From Bacillota bacterium (GTDB lineage Bacteria; Bacillota; Clostridia; Oscillospirales; Ruminococcaceae): a stretch of DNA of 21,252 nucleotides. Made by a program: the position numbers and the translations under genes. Below the pieces are notes generated by a model. It did no database searches. It was not told the origin of the DNA and saw only the letters and a program-made list of their open reading frames with translations. This document shows, piece after piece, positions 13,425 to 21,252 of this stretch; position 1 is the first letter of the stretch; each line of letters opens with the position of its first letter. Location: NCBI GenBank assembly GCA_023443315.1, contig JAEZVA010000077.1, forward strand, positions 1 to 21,252. The letters run 5' to 3'.

Positions 13425-15641
13425 ATGAGAATGACCTCTGCACTGATTACCGAGCTAAACCGACTGACCGTCTATACCGATACGCCCGCAACCGGAGAGA
13501 TTATGGGTGATATTCGTGTGATGAGCAACAACCAGCAGCTGCCCATAGCGAGCGTTGCGATGCACGGAAACGGCATGGGGTTTGATGTCTTCTTGCCGTT
13601 GCAGGTGGAACTGGGAGAGGAAGTAACGGTCCTGTTGTGGTCGGAGAGTATCTCGTGCGGCATCGACTATCATCTGTACGACACGCCGGCCTTTGAGGCG
13701 AAGTATTTTTATGGCGGTGCGCTCGGCTCGTTTATCACAGGGGGAGATACCGTGTTCCGGCTCTGGGCGCCTGTTGCGAGCAGGGTGGTGTTACACCTGT
13801 ATCACAGCCACGACACGCCGTCTTTTCGGGACATTGAGCTGACGCGTGGCGCAAAAGGGGTGTTTTCCGCTAGCGTTTTGGGCAGTCTCCACAACGTGCT
13901 GTATACCTACGAGGTTACAGTACAGGGCGTGACCAATCACTGCATCGACCCGTACGCAAGGGCGGCAACCGCAAACGCGCGTAAGGGCGTTGTGGTGGAT
14001 TTAAATAGGACCAACCCCTTCGGTTGGGAGCGGGATAGACATATCCTGCCGCAGTCCCCGACCGATGCGGTGCTGTATGAGACGCATGTGCGTGACTTTA
14101 CCATATCTCCCGATTCGGGGGTTCGACATAAGGGCAAATTCCTGGGTTTTGCGGAGCAGGGGACAAAAAGTGATCAGGGGCAGAAAACAGGGCTTTCACA
14201 CCTTGTGGAGCTGGGCATTAGTCATGTGCATCTGATGCCTGTGATGGATTATGCGACCGTGGACGAAACCAGACAGGACGACGGCGGCTACAACTGGGGC
14301 TACGACCCGTTTAGCTACTTTATCCCCGACGGCTCGTACTGTACAAAGCCTGGCAATGGTCCTGCCCGTATCAAGGAGCTAAAGACCCTTGTGCAGGCAC
14401 TGCACCAAAACGGCATCGGCGTGGTGCTGGATGTGGTGTATAACCATACCTATTCGGTGGAAGGCTCGCCCCTAAACCTTGTGATGCCCGACTATTACTA
14501 CCGCCAAAGCGCAGGCTGCCTTTCCAACGGTTCGGGGTGCGGCAACGAGCTTGCCAGCGAGCGCGGGATGGTACGACGACTGATGACCGATTCGCTGTTA
14601 TACTGGGTCAACGAGTACCATGTAGACGGGTTTCGGTTTGACCTAATGGGTGTGCACGACATCACCACCATGAACTACATCCGACACAAGCTTGATGAGA
14701 TTGACTGCCGCATTATCGTCTACGGCGAGGGTTGGCAGGGCGGACCCAGCGCGCTGCCCTACGACAGCGCGGCAACCAAATACAACGCGGAAAAGCTTGA
14801 CGACCGCATTGCGCTGTTTAATGACGACCTGCGCGACGCGTTAAAGGGCAACGCGTTTGACGCGTCCGCACAGGGGTATCTCGGCGGCGCGCTGGACGCG
14901 GGGGTGAATGCGGGCTTTACCGAGCTGATAAAGTCCGGCATGGTGGGGGCAACCTATCATCCCCATGTAATGTACCAAAACGGAAGCCATCCATTTGCCA
15001 AAAGACCCACACAGACGGTGACCTACAACTCCTCTCACGACAACTACACGTTGTTTGACAAGCTCGCCCTTGCTAACCCCGATTTGAATGAGGAGATGCT
15101 CATCCGCTTAAATAAGCTATCGGCGGTGATTACGCTTACCGCACAGGGACTAGCGTTTTTACATGCAGGCGAGGAGCTGTTACGCCAAAAGAAGCGACCA
15201 GACGGCGGCTTTGAGCACAACAGCTACAACTCCCCCGACACGGTAAACCGAATTGAATGGAAGCGAAAGCACGAGTACCGCACGGTGTTTGATTATTATA
15301 AGGGGCTTATTGCGTTTCGGCGTGCCCATAAGGCGCTGCGCATCACTACGGCGGAAGATACCGCGCGGTTTATTCGGTTTTTATATACGCAGCCCGAAAA
15401 CCGCCTGTGCTGCCGTATTGCGGCGTCTGAGGTGGGCGACACCGCCCAGCGCATCGTGGTGATTGTGAACCCGACCTCCGCCCCGTTTGAATGCCGTTAT
15501 GTGTCCGATACCGAGGATGATGCGCAGGGCTACTATGTATACGCCGACGCGGAGCGTGCAGGCAATACACCGCTTTATGCCGTAACTGGCGAGACGGTTA
15601 CCGTACCTGCTGTGTCTGCACTGATATTAGTCAAGGAATAA
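13425..15641 (+). CDS. pulA: Type I pullulanase (glycogen/starch debranching enzyme)
   Basis: The 738-residue GH13 enzyme hydrolyses alpha-1,6 branches of glycogen, pullulan or limit dextrins. An N-terminal domain (1-100) is followed by a CBM48-like module (FRLWAPVASRVVLHLY, about 111-126) and the catalytic barrel. The pullulanase signature YNWGYDP is at 289-295. The four GH13 regions are DVVYNH (336-341), DGFRFDLMG with nucleophile Asp406, VYGEGW with acid Glu435, and SSHDN with Asp539. There is no signal peptide, so it probably acts on internal glycogen. ATG 13425 has AAAGGCAGGAAAAG upstream; the frame is open to a TTG at 13356, but that extension (rich in His/Thr/Pro) is not family-like. 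It stands alone between two terminators rather than in a glycogen operon. Confidence 0.95.
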   Translation: MRMTSALITELNRLTVYTDTPATGEIMGDIRVMSNNQQLPIASVAMHGNGMGFDVFLPLQVELGEEVTVLLWSESISCGIDYHLYDTPAFEAKYFYGGALGSFITGGDTVFRLWAPVASRVVLHLYHSHDTPSFRDIELTRGAKGVFSASVLGSLHNVLYTYEVTVQGVTNHCIDPYARAATANARKGVVVDLNRTNPFGWERDRHILPQSPTDAVLYETHVRDFTISPDSGVRHKGKFLGFAEQGTKSDQGQKTGLSHLVELGISHVHLMPVMDYATVDETRQDDGGYNWGYDPFSYFIPDGSYCTKPGNGPARIKELKTLVQALHQNGIGVVLDVVYNHTYSVEGSPLNLVMPDYYYRQSAGCLSNGSGCGNELASERGMVRRLMTDSLLYWVNEYHVDGFRFDLMGVHDITTMNYIRHKLDEIDCRIIVYGEGWQGGPSALPYDSAATKYNAEKLDDRIALFNDDLRDALKGNAFDASAQGYLGGALDAGVNAGFTELIKSGMVGATYHPHVMYQNGSHPFAKRPTQTVTYNSSHDNYTLFDKLALANPDLNEEMLIRLNKLSAVITLTAQGLAFLHAGEELLRQKKRPDGGFEHNSYNSPDTVNRIEWKRKHEYRTVFDYYKGLIAFRRAHKALRITTAEDTARFIRFLYTQPENRLCCRIAASEVGDTAQRIVVIVNPTSAPFECRYVSDTEDDAQGYYVYADAERAGNTPLYAVTGETVTVPAVSALILVKE

Positions 15642-15645
15642 AATG

Positions 15646-15686
15646 AAACGGCCGCTCCTTTACAGGGGTGGCCGTTTGTTTTTTAT
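15646..15686 (+). terminator. Terminator of the pullulanase gene
   Basis: AAACGGCC (15646-15653) pairs with GGCCGTTT (15670-15677). The stem continues through GCTCCT/AGGGGT with wobble pairs and is followed by GTTTTTT. The interval 15687-15838 downstream holds no recognisable gene. Confidence 0.9.
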
Positions 15687-15838
15687 TGTGACGTCCGTAT
15701 TGTTTTTAGATTTCATCCCAAGCTGGTGAAAGCCGGGGCTGTTTGCACAACTCCATCAGAGCTTTTTATAAAGCCAGCCTTCGCTTTTGCCGACATCAGC
15801 CGAACGTTCTGCAAAGACGACCTGAAACGCCTTTGTTT

Positions 15839-16294
15839 TTAGGCTTCTACTGCCAGTACGCTCAGAACGGCGTTTTGAATCGTCAGTCCGGGTGTAATGT
15901 CGATAATCGAGTTGGTTGAAAGCTCTATGGAATAGGTGTAGAAGTCTGGTCTGACGTTTGCATCAAAGAACTGGAACGCAAATGATTCAGCTTCGAGAAC
16001 ATCTACAAGGGTAGAGAAGGTGTAGGTTGCGCCTACGTTTGCATTGGTGCCGTCACTTGAGGTGCGGCGAATCTGGAAGTTCAGGGTAACGGAAATGCCC
16101 AGAGGCAGGCTGACGATGCTGGTGAAAGTAAGGAGGTTATTCGCGCTGGCCATGCCGCGCGTGTCAATGGAAGTGGACACGACGTTCAGAGGCTCTGCAA
16201 ACAGCGTTGTGATAATGGGAAGAGGACCGGCGCCACCGCTGGATGCGTTGAGTTCAACCTGATCATGATGCCATGAATTTGAACTACATCTCAT
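15839..16294 (-). CDS. Beta-rich hypothetical protein, possibly DUF4489-like
   Basis: The 151-residue product is rich in Ser, Thr, Asn and aliphatic residues. It lacks a signal peptide, Cys clusters and charged helices. Alternating stretches such as NNLLTFTSIVSLPLGISVTL, ESFAFQFFD and IDITPGLTIQNAVLSVLAVE suggest a beta sandwich. From memory, the pattern (a 'VxxSIDTRG...LTFTSIV' strand, then an ESFxFxFxD strand and a closing 'IxNAxLxxLA') resembles clostridial DUF4489-type proteins of unknown function; this is tentative. The ATG at 16294 has GGGTGG upstream. It is preceded on the same strand by another uncharacterised gene 110 bases away. A spore-coat or surface role would fit the sequence type, but nothing here proves it. 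Confidence 0.6.
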   Translation of the reverse strand: MRCSSNSWHHDQVELNASSGGAGPLPIITTLFAEPLNVVSTSIDTRGMASANNLLTFTSIVSLPLGISVTLNFQIRRTSSDGTNANVGATYTFSTLVDVLEAESFAFQFFDANVRPDFYTYSIELSTNSIIDITPGLTIQNAVLSVLAVEA

Positions 16295-16404
16295 TTGGTT
16301 TATACCACCCGTATTTGATTTTTTGTATTTTTACATCCTGTACTTCATCATATTCAACATCTCGACAAAATGTGCGCGCTGCACGATTCATAGCATGTGT
16401 CTGG

Positions 16405-17058
16405 TCAGAGATCGGTACTAGGGTCTTGCCGTGCAAAAACCCTGCGCACGTAAATCTGCTTGCCGGTGTTCAGGTCGCTGACCGAGAGCACCTCCCACGT
16501 TCCGTCCTTTTGCTGTACCAGTGTAGAATGCGCGTTTTGAGGATCAATAATCGCGCGGTATTGGGCGCGAATGTCTATCTTCTGCGAGATATCCCCGCTA
16601 TTGCAATCGATCTTGGTGTGCTCCTGCAGGACAGCGAACGCTGCCTCAAAGTGTTGCTGTACTGACAGTATCCCCCCCAGCAGAGGAAAGGTTCTTTGTA
16701 AAAACCCATGGCGTATGTAAAGCTTGCCCGGGTGGGTAGGGCATACAAAAAACGCGACATCGCTATCCTGTGTCAATGCGCGGCTGAGCCGATTGACTGG
16801 CCGCTCTCCGTCTTTATCAAACTGATATACTGTATTGATGCGCCGGTTGTTTATGCCAACCGATAAAACTCCCTCATGGTAAACGCTCTGCATAACAATG
16901 CCGTCTATCACATATACCCCTTCGAAGGAAACCTCTGTTTTCCATCCATCTGGTTCTTGAACAGTGGTGATAGTTACACCCGGTGGCAGAGAAATATCCG
17001 TTTCCAAATTCATTTTGCTTTGTGCGCTGGTTAGTTTCTTGCGAATATTATGGCTCAT
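16405..17058 (-). CDS. Hypothetical protein, 217 residues
   Basis: I do not recognise this protein. The frame is open to 17193, but the ATG at 17058 (MSHNIRKKLTSAQSKMNLET) has AAAGGAGTG directly upstream, whereas the longer N-terminus has no ribosome binding site and a composition unlike the rest. The product is soluble, mixed alpha/beta, without a signal peptide or membrane helix. It has repeated short beta-like stretches (GVTITTVQEPDGWKTEVSFE, GVYVIDGIVMQSVYHEGVLS, GTWEVLSVSDLNTGKQIYV). Two Cys residues are far apart. It lies between the F420-ligase-like gene upstream (with a terminator between) and the beta-rich gene downstream, with which it may share a transcript. Confidence 0.72.
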   Translation of the reverse strand: MSHNIRKKLTSAQSKMNLETDISLPPGVTITTVQEPDGWKTEVSFEGVYVIDGIVMQSVYHEGVLSVGINNRRINTVYQFDKDGERPVNRLSRALTQDSDVAFFVCPTHPGKLYIRHGFLQRTFPLLGGILSVQQHFEAAFAVLQEHTKIDCNSGDISQKIDIRAQYRAIIDPQNAHSTLVQQKDGTWEVLSVSDLNTGKQIYVRRVFARQDPSTDL

Positions 17059-17191
17059 GTTACGCACTCCTTTTATACTTTGTCGATGCAGACATACCCA
17101 AAGTATATTAGAATGACTTAGCCAATTATGCCTTTGTAACACACAATACCCCGTTTGGCGATAAACCAACGCATACACGAAAAGACATAAC

Positions 17192-17218
17192 AAAAAACCG
17201 CATCAAACGATGCGGTTT
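17192..17218 (-). terminator. Terminator of the F420-ligase-like gene
   Basis: AAACCGCATC (17195-17204) pairs perfectly with GATGCGGTTT (17209-17218) around AAAC. Read on the - strand it ends in TTTTTTG, a classic intrinsic terminator 20 bases after the stop codon. Confidence 0.9.
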
Positions 17219-17236
17219 GTGTATTTAAGCTTGCGT

Positions 17237-17938
17237 TTATTGAGCCTTGCGAATTAGACCCATGGGGGTTTGCTCGTTGGTTTGCCCAAGAGGGTTATCC
17301 TTAAGCAGTTTAACAAGCCATGCCCGGTCCATGTCCTTCGACGAAGTGCCCAGAATCTGCCCCTCGAGGTCGTTGATGTCAACAACGGTGGCGGGACAAC
17401 GTAAGGCTTCGGCAAGCTCTCTGGCGACCTTATCGGGGTCGGCAGGTGCAAGCACGACATACTCGTTGTAGGGCGGCAGGGTATAGCTGCACGGACCGTC
17501 GATCGAGCGAGCCTTCGAACCCGCTATCACATAAAACCAGCCGCGCTGACGAAACAGCTTGCCCACAGCAGAAATAGCGGCGGCAAACAGAATGCGGATG
17601 GTGCCGCACTCCTGCAACGCCATCTCCATTGTCTCGGGAATACCAAGACCGATGCCGTACGGGGTCTTTAACACAAAACGGCTCAAAAATATCGCTAGCT
17701 TGCGCGGCTTAATGTCCTTCATGCGAATAGCACGCTTTTGGGTACACGCTACCGCCTTTTCGGAGACAAAGAAGATGTCACCCGGCTGTACGTGTGGGAG
17801 CGCATACTTCACCGCCACATCGCAGATGTTATCCTTATCGGTAATGATATGCGTTTTTATCGCATAGCGAACATAGTCGACGCCGTCGACGCGAATAATC
17901 CCGTTCTTTTCTTCGTTTACCAGGAGCTCGTCACTCAT
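17237..17938 (-). CDS. Coenzyme F420-0:L-glutamate ligase-like (CofE domain) protein
   Basis: The 233-residue product matches the CofE/FbiB-N ligase fold (F420_ligase family). It has an N-terminal strand region (RYAIKTHIITDKDN), PGDIFFVSEKAVACTQKR at about 52-69, KTPYGIGLGIPETMEMALQE near 92-111, and FYVIAGSKARSIDGPCSY followed by PPYNEYVVLAP near 135-165. CofE adds gamma-linked glutamates to F420-0 using GTP. No other F420 gene is in the window, and Clostridia of this type are not known to make F420. The protein may therefore ligate glutamate to another acceptor or have drifted in function. The ATG at 17938 is a plausible start, though the ribosome binding site is weak. The promoter region carries three 22-bp repeats. 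Confidence 0.82.
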   Translation of the reverse strand: MSDELLVNEEKNGIIRVDGVDYVRYAIKTHIITDKDNICDVAVKYALPHVQPGDIFFVSEKAVACTQKRAIRMKDIKPRKLAIFLSRFVLKTPYGIGLGIPETMEMALQECGTIRILFAAAISAVGKLFRQRGWFYVIAGSKARSIDGPCSYTLPPYNEYVVLAPADPDKVARELAEALRCPATVVDINDLEGQILGTSSKDMDRAWLVKLLKDNPLGQTNEQTPMGLIRKAQ

Positions 17939-17959
17939 ATCCGTTCCCGTCCCATCTTT

Positions 17960-17987
17960 ATGCTAATCTTTGACTATAAAGAGTCAA
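17960..17987 (-). promoter_or_regulatory. Possible promoter of the F420-ligase-like gene
   Basis: On the - strand TTGACT (17987-17982), 16 bases and TAGCAT (17965-17960) fit a moderate sigma-A promoter. A small palindrome, TGACT-N6-AGTCA (17971-17986), overlaps it. Confidence 0.45.
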
Positions 17988-18000
17988 TGTATCCCGCAGC

Positions 18001-18066
18001 CGGTTGCATTGCAACTAACGATCGGTCGCAATGCAACCAACAATCGGTTGCATAGTAACCAACAAT
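18001..18066. repeat. Three tandem 22-bp units, each with an internal inverted repeat
   Basis: Units are 18001-18022, 18023-18044 and 18045-18066, each exactly 22 bp and contiguous. Each begins CGGT(T/C)GCA and ends in AAC(T/C)AAC(G/A)AT. Within a unit GGTTGC faces GCAACC with at most one mismatch. Units 1 and 2 also form a perfect 11-bp inverted repeat (18002-18012 with 18028-18038). They end 13 bp upstream of the -35 of the F420-ligase-like promoter, so they look like an array of dimeric regulator sites on one DNA face. Confidence 0.75.
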
Positions 18067-18086
18067 CAGTATAGACCCAAAACGGT

Positions 18087-18130
18087 AAAAAAGCAATGCC
18101 TGCCCTGTCAAAAAACGAGGACAGGCATGC
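18087..18130 (-). terminator. Terminator of enolase
   Basis: On the - strand GCATGCCTGTC (18130-18120) pairs with GACAGG and AGGCATTGC (down to 18093) with a small bulge. It is followed by TTTTTT (18092-18087). It begins about 20 bases after the enolase stop. Confidence 0.8.
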
Positions 18131-18150
18131 CAAAGTGTGAAATAGTTGCT

Positions 18151-19434
<1,284 letters not shown>

Positions 19435-19492
19435 AACGTAATCGCTCCTTTGCTCATTAAAATCAATCTATATTTTTCACTGTATCAGCTAA

Positions 19493-19501
19493 ATTATACC
19501 A
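19493..19501 (-). promoter_or_regulatory. Extended -10 promoter of enolase
   Basis: The - strand reads TGGTATAAT: perfect TATAAT with the TGN extension, about 60 bases before the start codon. The -35 is weak. Confidence 0.6.
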
Positions 19502-19599
19502 TTTAAAAAACGCAGGTTGTGAATGGGAATGTGTAAAATACGCCAAACACAAACTTTATCGCATGAAAACACAACCGATTCAAACACTATAGATGTGGC

Positions 19600-19628
19600 T
19601 TGACACAGTGTGAAATTTGTCGTATCGT
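19600..19628 (+). promoter_or_regulatory. Possible vegetative promoter of the PdaA-like gene
   Basis: TTGACA (19600-19605), 17 bases and TATCGT (19623-19628): perfect -35 with a weak -10. Confidence 0.45.
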
Positions 19629-19639
19629 GTTAAATAAGG

Positions 19640-19671
19640 GAATATAACAAGAACATTATGTCAACATATTA
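19640..19671 (+). promoter_or_regulatory. Possible sporulation-type promoter of the PdaA-like gene
   Basis: CATATTA (19665-19671) fully matches the forespore -10 pattern CATRHTA, and GAATA (19640-19644) fits the -35. However, the 20-base spacing is two bases longer than usual; with 18-base spacing the -35 is ATATA. Forespore expression is typical for pdaA, so this deserves a check. Confidence 0.35.
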
Positions 19672-19698
19672 TAATCACAGTTAAGGGGATAATGCGGT

Positions 19699-20694
19699 TT
19701 GAAATATAATATTTTAACAAAAACATCAATGATTGTATTCGCTCTTCTTATGTTAACCTCTTGCACCTATTCGCTGCTAGACGGTGCATCAAGTGGCGCC
19801 TCTTCATCGGACGCAAACAATACACCGTCCACCTCATCCGAGCTGCCTCCCGCAACACCCAGCACGCCGGAGGTGGAATCTGCCCCGCCCGAGCTGCCCG
19901 ACGCGCCCGTGCGCCCCGCAATCTCGGCACAGTATGAGGACATTGCGGCGCTTGGCTCCACGCAGGTTCAGTGGGGACCGGGCAACCGTTTAGACAAAGA
20001 CGGCAGACCCGAAGAACCGGTGCGGCTGCAGGACAAATACGGCAAATACGGCGCGTACTTCATCGCGCCAATCAATGGGAAAACCTACCTGACCTTCGAT
20101 GAGGGCTATGAAAATGGCTACACCGCATCCATCCTCGATACACTCAAGGAAAAACGCGTGAGCGCGGTGTTCTTTATCACCTATCCATATGCAAAGAGCA
20201 ACCCGCAGCTCGTTCAGCGCATGATAGACGAGGGGCATATTGTGGGCAACCACAGCACCAAGCATCCCAACATGACCACCATCAGCTTAGACGAGTGTAA
20301 AACCGAGATTATGACATTGCACGATTATGTGCTGCAAAACTTCGGGTACGAGATGTGGCTGTTCCGCCCGCCGGAAGGCGCGTTCTCGGAGCAGACATTG
20401 GCGCTAACCCATTCGCTGGGGTATCTGAACGTTCTGTGGAGCTTTGCGTACAAGGACTGGGATGTAAACAACCAGATGGGCTATGACGCGGCACTTGCCG
20501 CAACCACCAAATCGCCCCATTCAGGCGGCATCTATCTGCTGCACGCCGTATCCAAAGACAACGACGCGATACTTGGCGCGTTTATCGACGCAATCCGTGC
20601 AAAGGGCTATGAGTTCTCGGCGTTCGATTTAGCGGGGGAAAAGCAGGAACAGCAGGTGTCTGGGTCCGCGCAGGATGCGCAGATGGAAGATTAG
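19699..20694 (+). CDS. pdaA: PdaA-like polysaccharide (peptidoglycan) deacetylase lipoprotein
   Basis: The 331-residue product is a predicted lipoprotein (LTSC lipobox, Cys22). A Ser/Pro/Thr/Glu-rich linker (about 25-75) is followed by a NodB deacetylase domain. TFDEGYENG (132-140) is the PdaA form of motif 1, and HSTKHP gives metal-binding His185 and His189. RPPEG (223-227) is motif 3, and LLHAVSKDND is the last motif. In Bacillus, PdaA removes acetyl groups from muramic acid so that cortex delta-lactam can form, which is needed for germination. The start is TTG 19699, with AAGGGG 10 bases upstream; the ATG at 19692 is out of frame and stops after five codons. Motif 3 usually reads RPPRG, so Glu226 is unusual. 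The lipoprotein linker is also longer than in Bacillus PdaA. Confidence 0.9.
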   Translation: MKYNILTKTSMIVFALLMLTSCTYSLLDGASSGASSSDANNTPSTSSELPPATPSTPEVESAPPELPDAPVRPAISAQYEDIAALGSTQVQWGPGNRLDKDGRPEEPVRLQDKYGKYGAYFIAPINGKTYLTFDEGYENGYTASILDTLKEKRVSAVFFITYPYAKSNPQLVQRMIDEGHIVGNHSTKHPNMTTISLDECKTEIMTLHDYVLQNFGYEMWLFRPPEGAFSEQTLALTHSLGYLNVLWSFAYKDWDVNNQMGYDAALAATTKSPHSGGIYLLHAVSKDNDAILGAFIDAIRAKGYEFSAFDLAGEKQEQQVSGSAQDAQMED

Positions 20695-20699
20695 TTGAT

Positions 20700-20729
20700 G
20701 AAAAGGGGTGCGTGGGCATCCCTTTTTTA
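20700..20729 (+). terminator. Terminator of the PdaA-like gene
   Basis: AAAAGGGGTGC (20700-20711 region) pairs with GCATCCCTTTT including one G-U pair, loop GTGG, and ends in TTTTTT, six bases after the stop codon. Confidence 0.88.
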
Positions 20730-20844
20730 TTTAGTAAGTTTAAAAACAATTATCATTCTTATAATAGCATATTTTTGCTAAAAAGAAAACCATTAATAAA
20801 GCTGCTGCATAGTTCATATAGGTTCAGTAATAAAGTTCTATTGT

Positions 20845-20893
20845 AAAAATGCGCCCTGAAGCGGCTTTAACAGCCAAATCAAGACGCATTTTT
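20845..20893. terminator. Terminator of the last gene (- strand)
   Basis: AAAAATGCG (20845-20853) pairs perfectly with CGCATTTTT (20885-20893), with an inner GGCT/AGCC stem. On the - strand it ends in CATTTTTAC, 20 bases after the stop of the 20912-21235 gene. Confidence 0.8.
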
Positions 20894-20911
20894 AAATTGT
20901 AGTTTTAATAC

Positions 20912-21235
20912 TTATTGCTTTAGCTCTTTCGCCTTTTGCTCGGAAAGGGTACGCTCTAGCCATACGACGCCGATGTCCAGTGCGTCAAACACGCCCGACT
21001 TCTCGCCGTGTTTGATAATACGTTGATTGCCGCCGTTATCAAACGAAACAAGGTTTACCGCCACACGGCTGGCAACCTCCGCGTCATCCACCGGTTTTGA
21101 CTCCAAAACCTCCAGCTTTAGCATAAATTTTTCCTCGGCAAGGCCGTAATAGATGGTGTTGCCGCAGCGAACAAGCGGCTTGCCGTGGTACGTAAGGGTC
21201 TTGCCCTTCTGAGGGGCAGGTTTCTTTTCAGACAT
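20912..21235 (-). CDS. Small conserved-looking hypothetical protein, 107 residues
   Basis: The product begins MSEKKPAPQKGKTLTYHGKP and continues LVRCGNTIYYGLAEEKFMLK. It looks like a compact soluble protein with a short basic, disordered N-terminus, a beta-rich core (LTYHGKPLVRCGNTIYYG, KLEVLESKPV, VAVNLVSF) and a helical end (GVFDALDIGVVWLERTLSEQ). I believe similar short proteins of unknown function occur in clostridial genomes, but this is from memory. The start is well supported by AAGGAGG about 8-10 bases upstream at 21241-21251. Its promoter lies beyond the window end. Confidence 0.75.
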   Translation of the reverse strand: MSEKKPAPQKGKTLTYHGKPLVRCGNTIYYGLAEEKFMLKLEVLESKPVDDAEVASRVAVNLVSFDNGGNQRIIKHGEKSGVFDALDIGVVWLERTLSEQKAKELKQ

Positions 21236-21252
21236 TGTAAAGTCCTCCTTCT

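Noticed and set aside
17059..17193. Longer N-terminus of the 217-residue hypothetical protein
   Set aside because: The AAAGGAGTG site directly precedes ATG 17058, and the extension spans the intergenic region.
18001..18066. CRISPR array
   Set aside because: Repeats are contiguous with no spacers and there are no cas genes; they are operator-like tandem repeats.

Overview
The window reads as chromosomal, mostly housekeeping DNA from an endospore-forming member of the Clostridia. The evidence is an alpha/beta-type small acid-soluble spore protein (SASP), a PdaA-like spore-cortex deacetylase, a PyrK/PyrD (class 1B) dihydroorotate dehydrogenase, a clostridial-type PC4/YdbC protein, a membrane pyrophosphatase and strong AAGGAGG-type ribosome binding sites. 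An Oscillospirales/Ruminococcaceae-like host is my best guess from the gene repertoire, but no rRNA is present to prove it. I see no insertion sequence, prophage, CRISPR array, tRNA or defence system.

Layout. 1-5698 (+): the end of carA, then carB, pyrK, pyrD and a histidine phosphatase form a pyrimidine-synthesis operon. 5699-6412 (+): ruvX/yqgF with its own promoter, a palindromic operator-like site and a terminator. 6413-7131 (+): a mostly non-coding stretch holding a possible decayed reading frame, then the SASP gene. 7156-8175 (-): a DivIVA-like coiled-coil protein. 8354-9411 (+): mltG with a near-consensus promoter. 9444-10903 (-): a CarD-type RNA polymerase-binding regulator with an unusual leader; then, further upstream, a hairpin and a candidate three-way-junction RNA, a previously unlisted 59-residue single-span membrane protein gene (10379-10558), and a YdbC/PC4 gene. 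11020-13339 (+): hppA behind two 20-bp tandem repeats. 13425-15686 (+): a cytoplasmic-type pullulanase. 15839-17938 (-): two poorly characterised proteins and an F420-gamma-glutamyl-ligase-like protein, whose promoter is preceded by three exact-length 22-bp tandem repeats. 18151-19501 (-): enolase. 19600-20729 (+): a PdaA-like lipoprotein. 20912-21235 (-): a small hypothetical protein.

How it fits together. CarAB makes carbamoyl phosphate and PyrDK oxidises dihydroorotate, so the first block is UMP synthesis. Enolase, pullulanase and the pyrophosphatase belong to glycolysis, glycogen turnover and PPi-linked membrane energetics. SASP, PdaA, MltG and DivIVA-like proteins relate to spores, peptidoglycan and division.

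The least explained pieces are the 10218-10558 segment (small membrane protein plus structured RNA), the 22-bp repeats at 18001-18066, and the 20-bp repeats before hppA. I did not find a convincing new multi-gene system; the candidates are regulatory and small-gene features.
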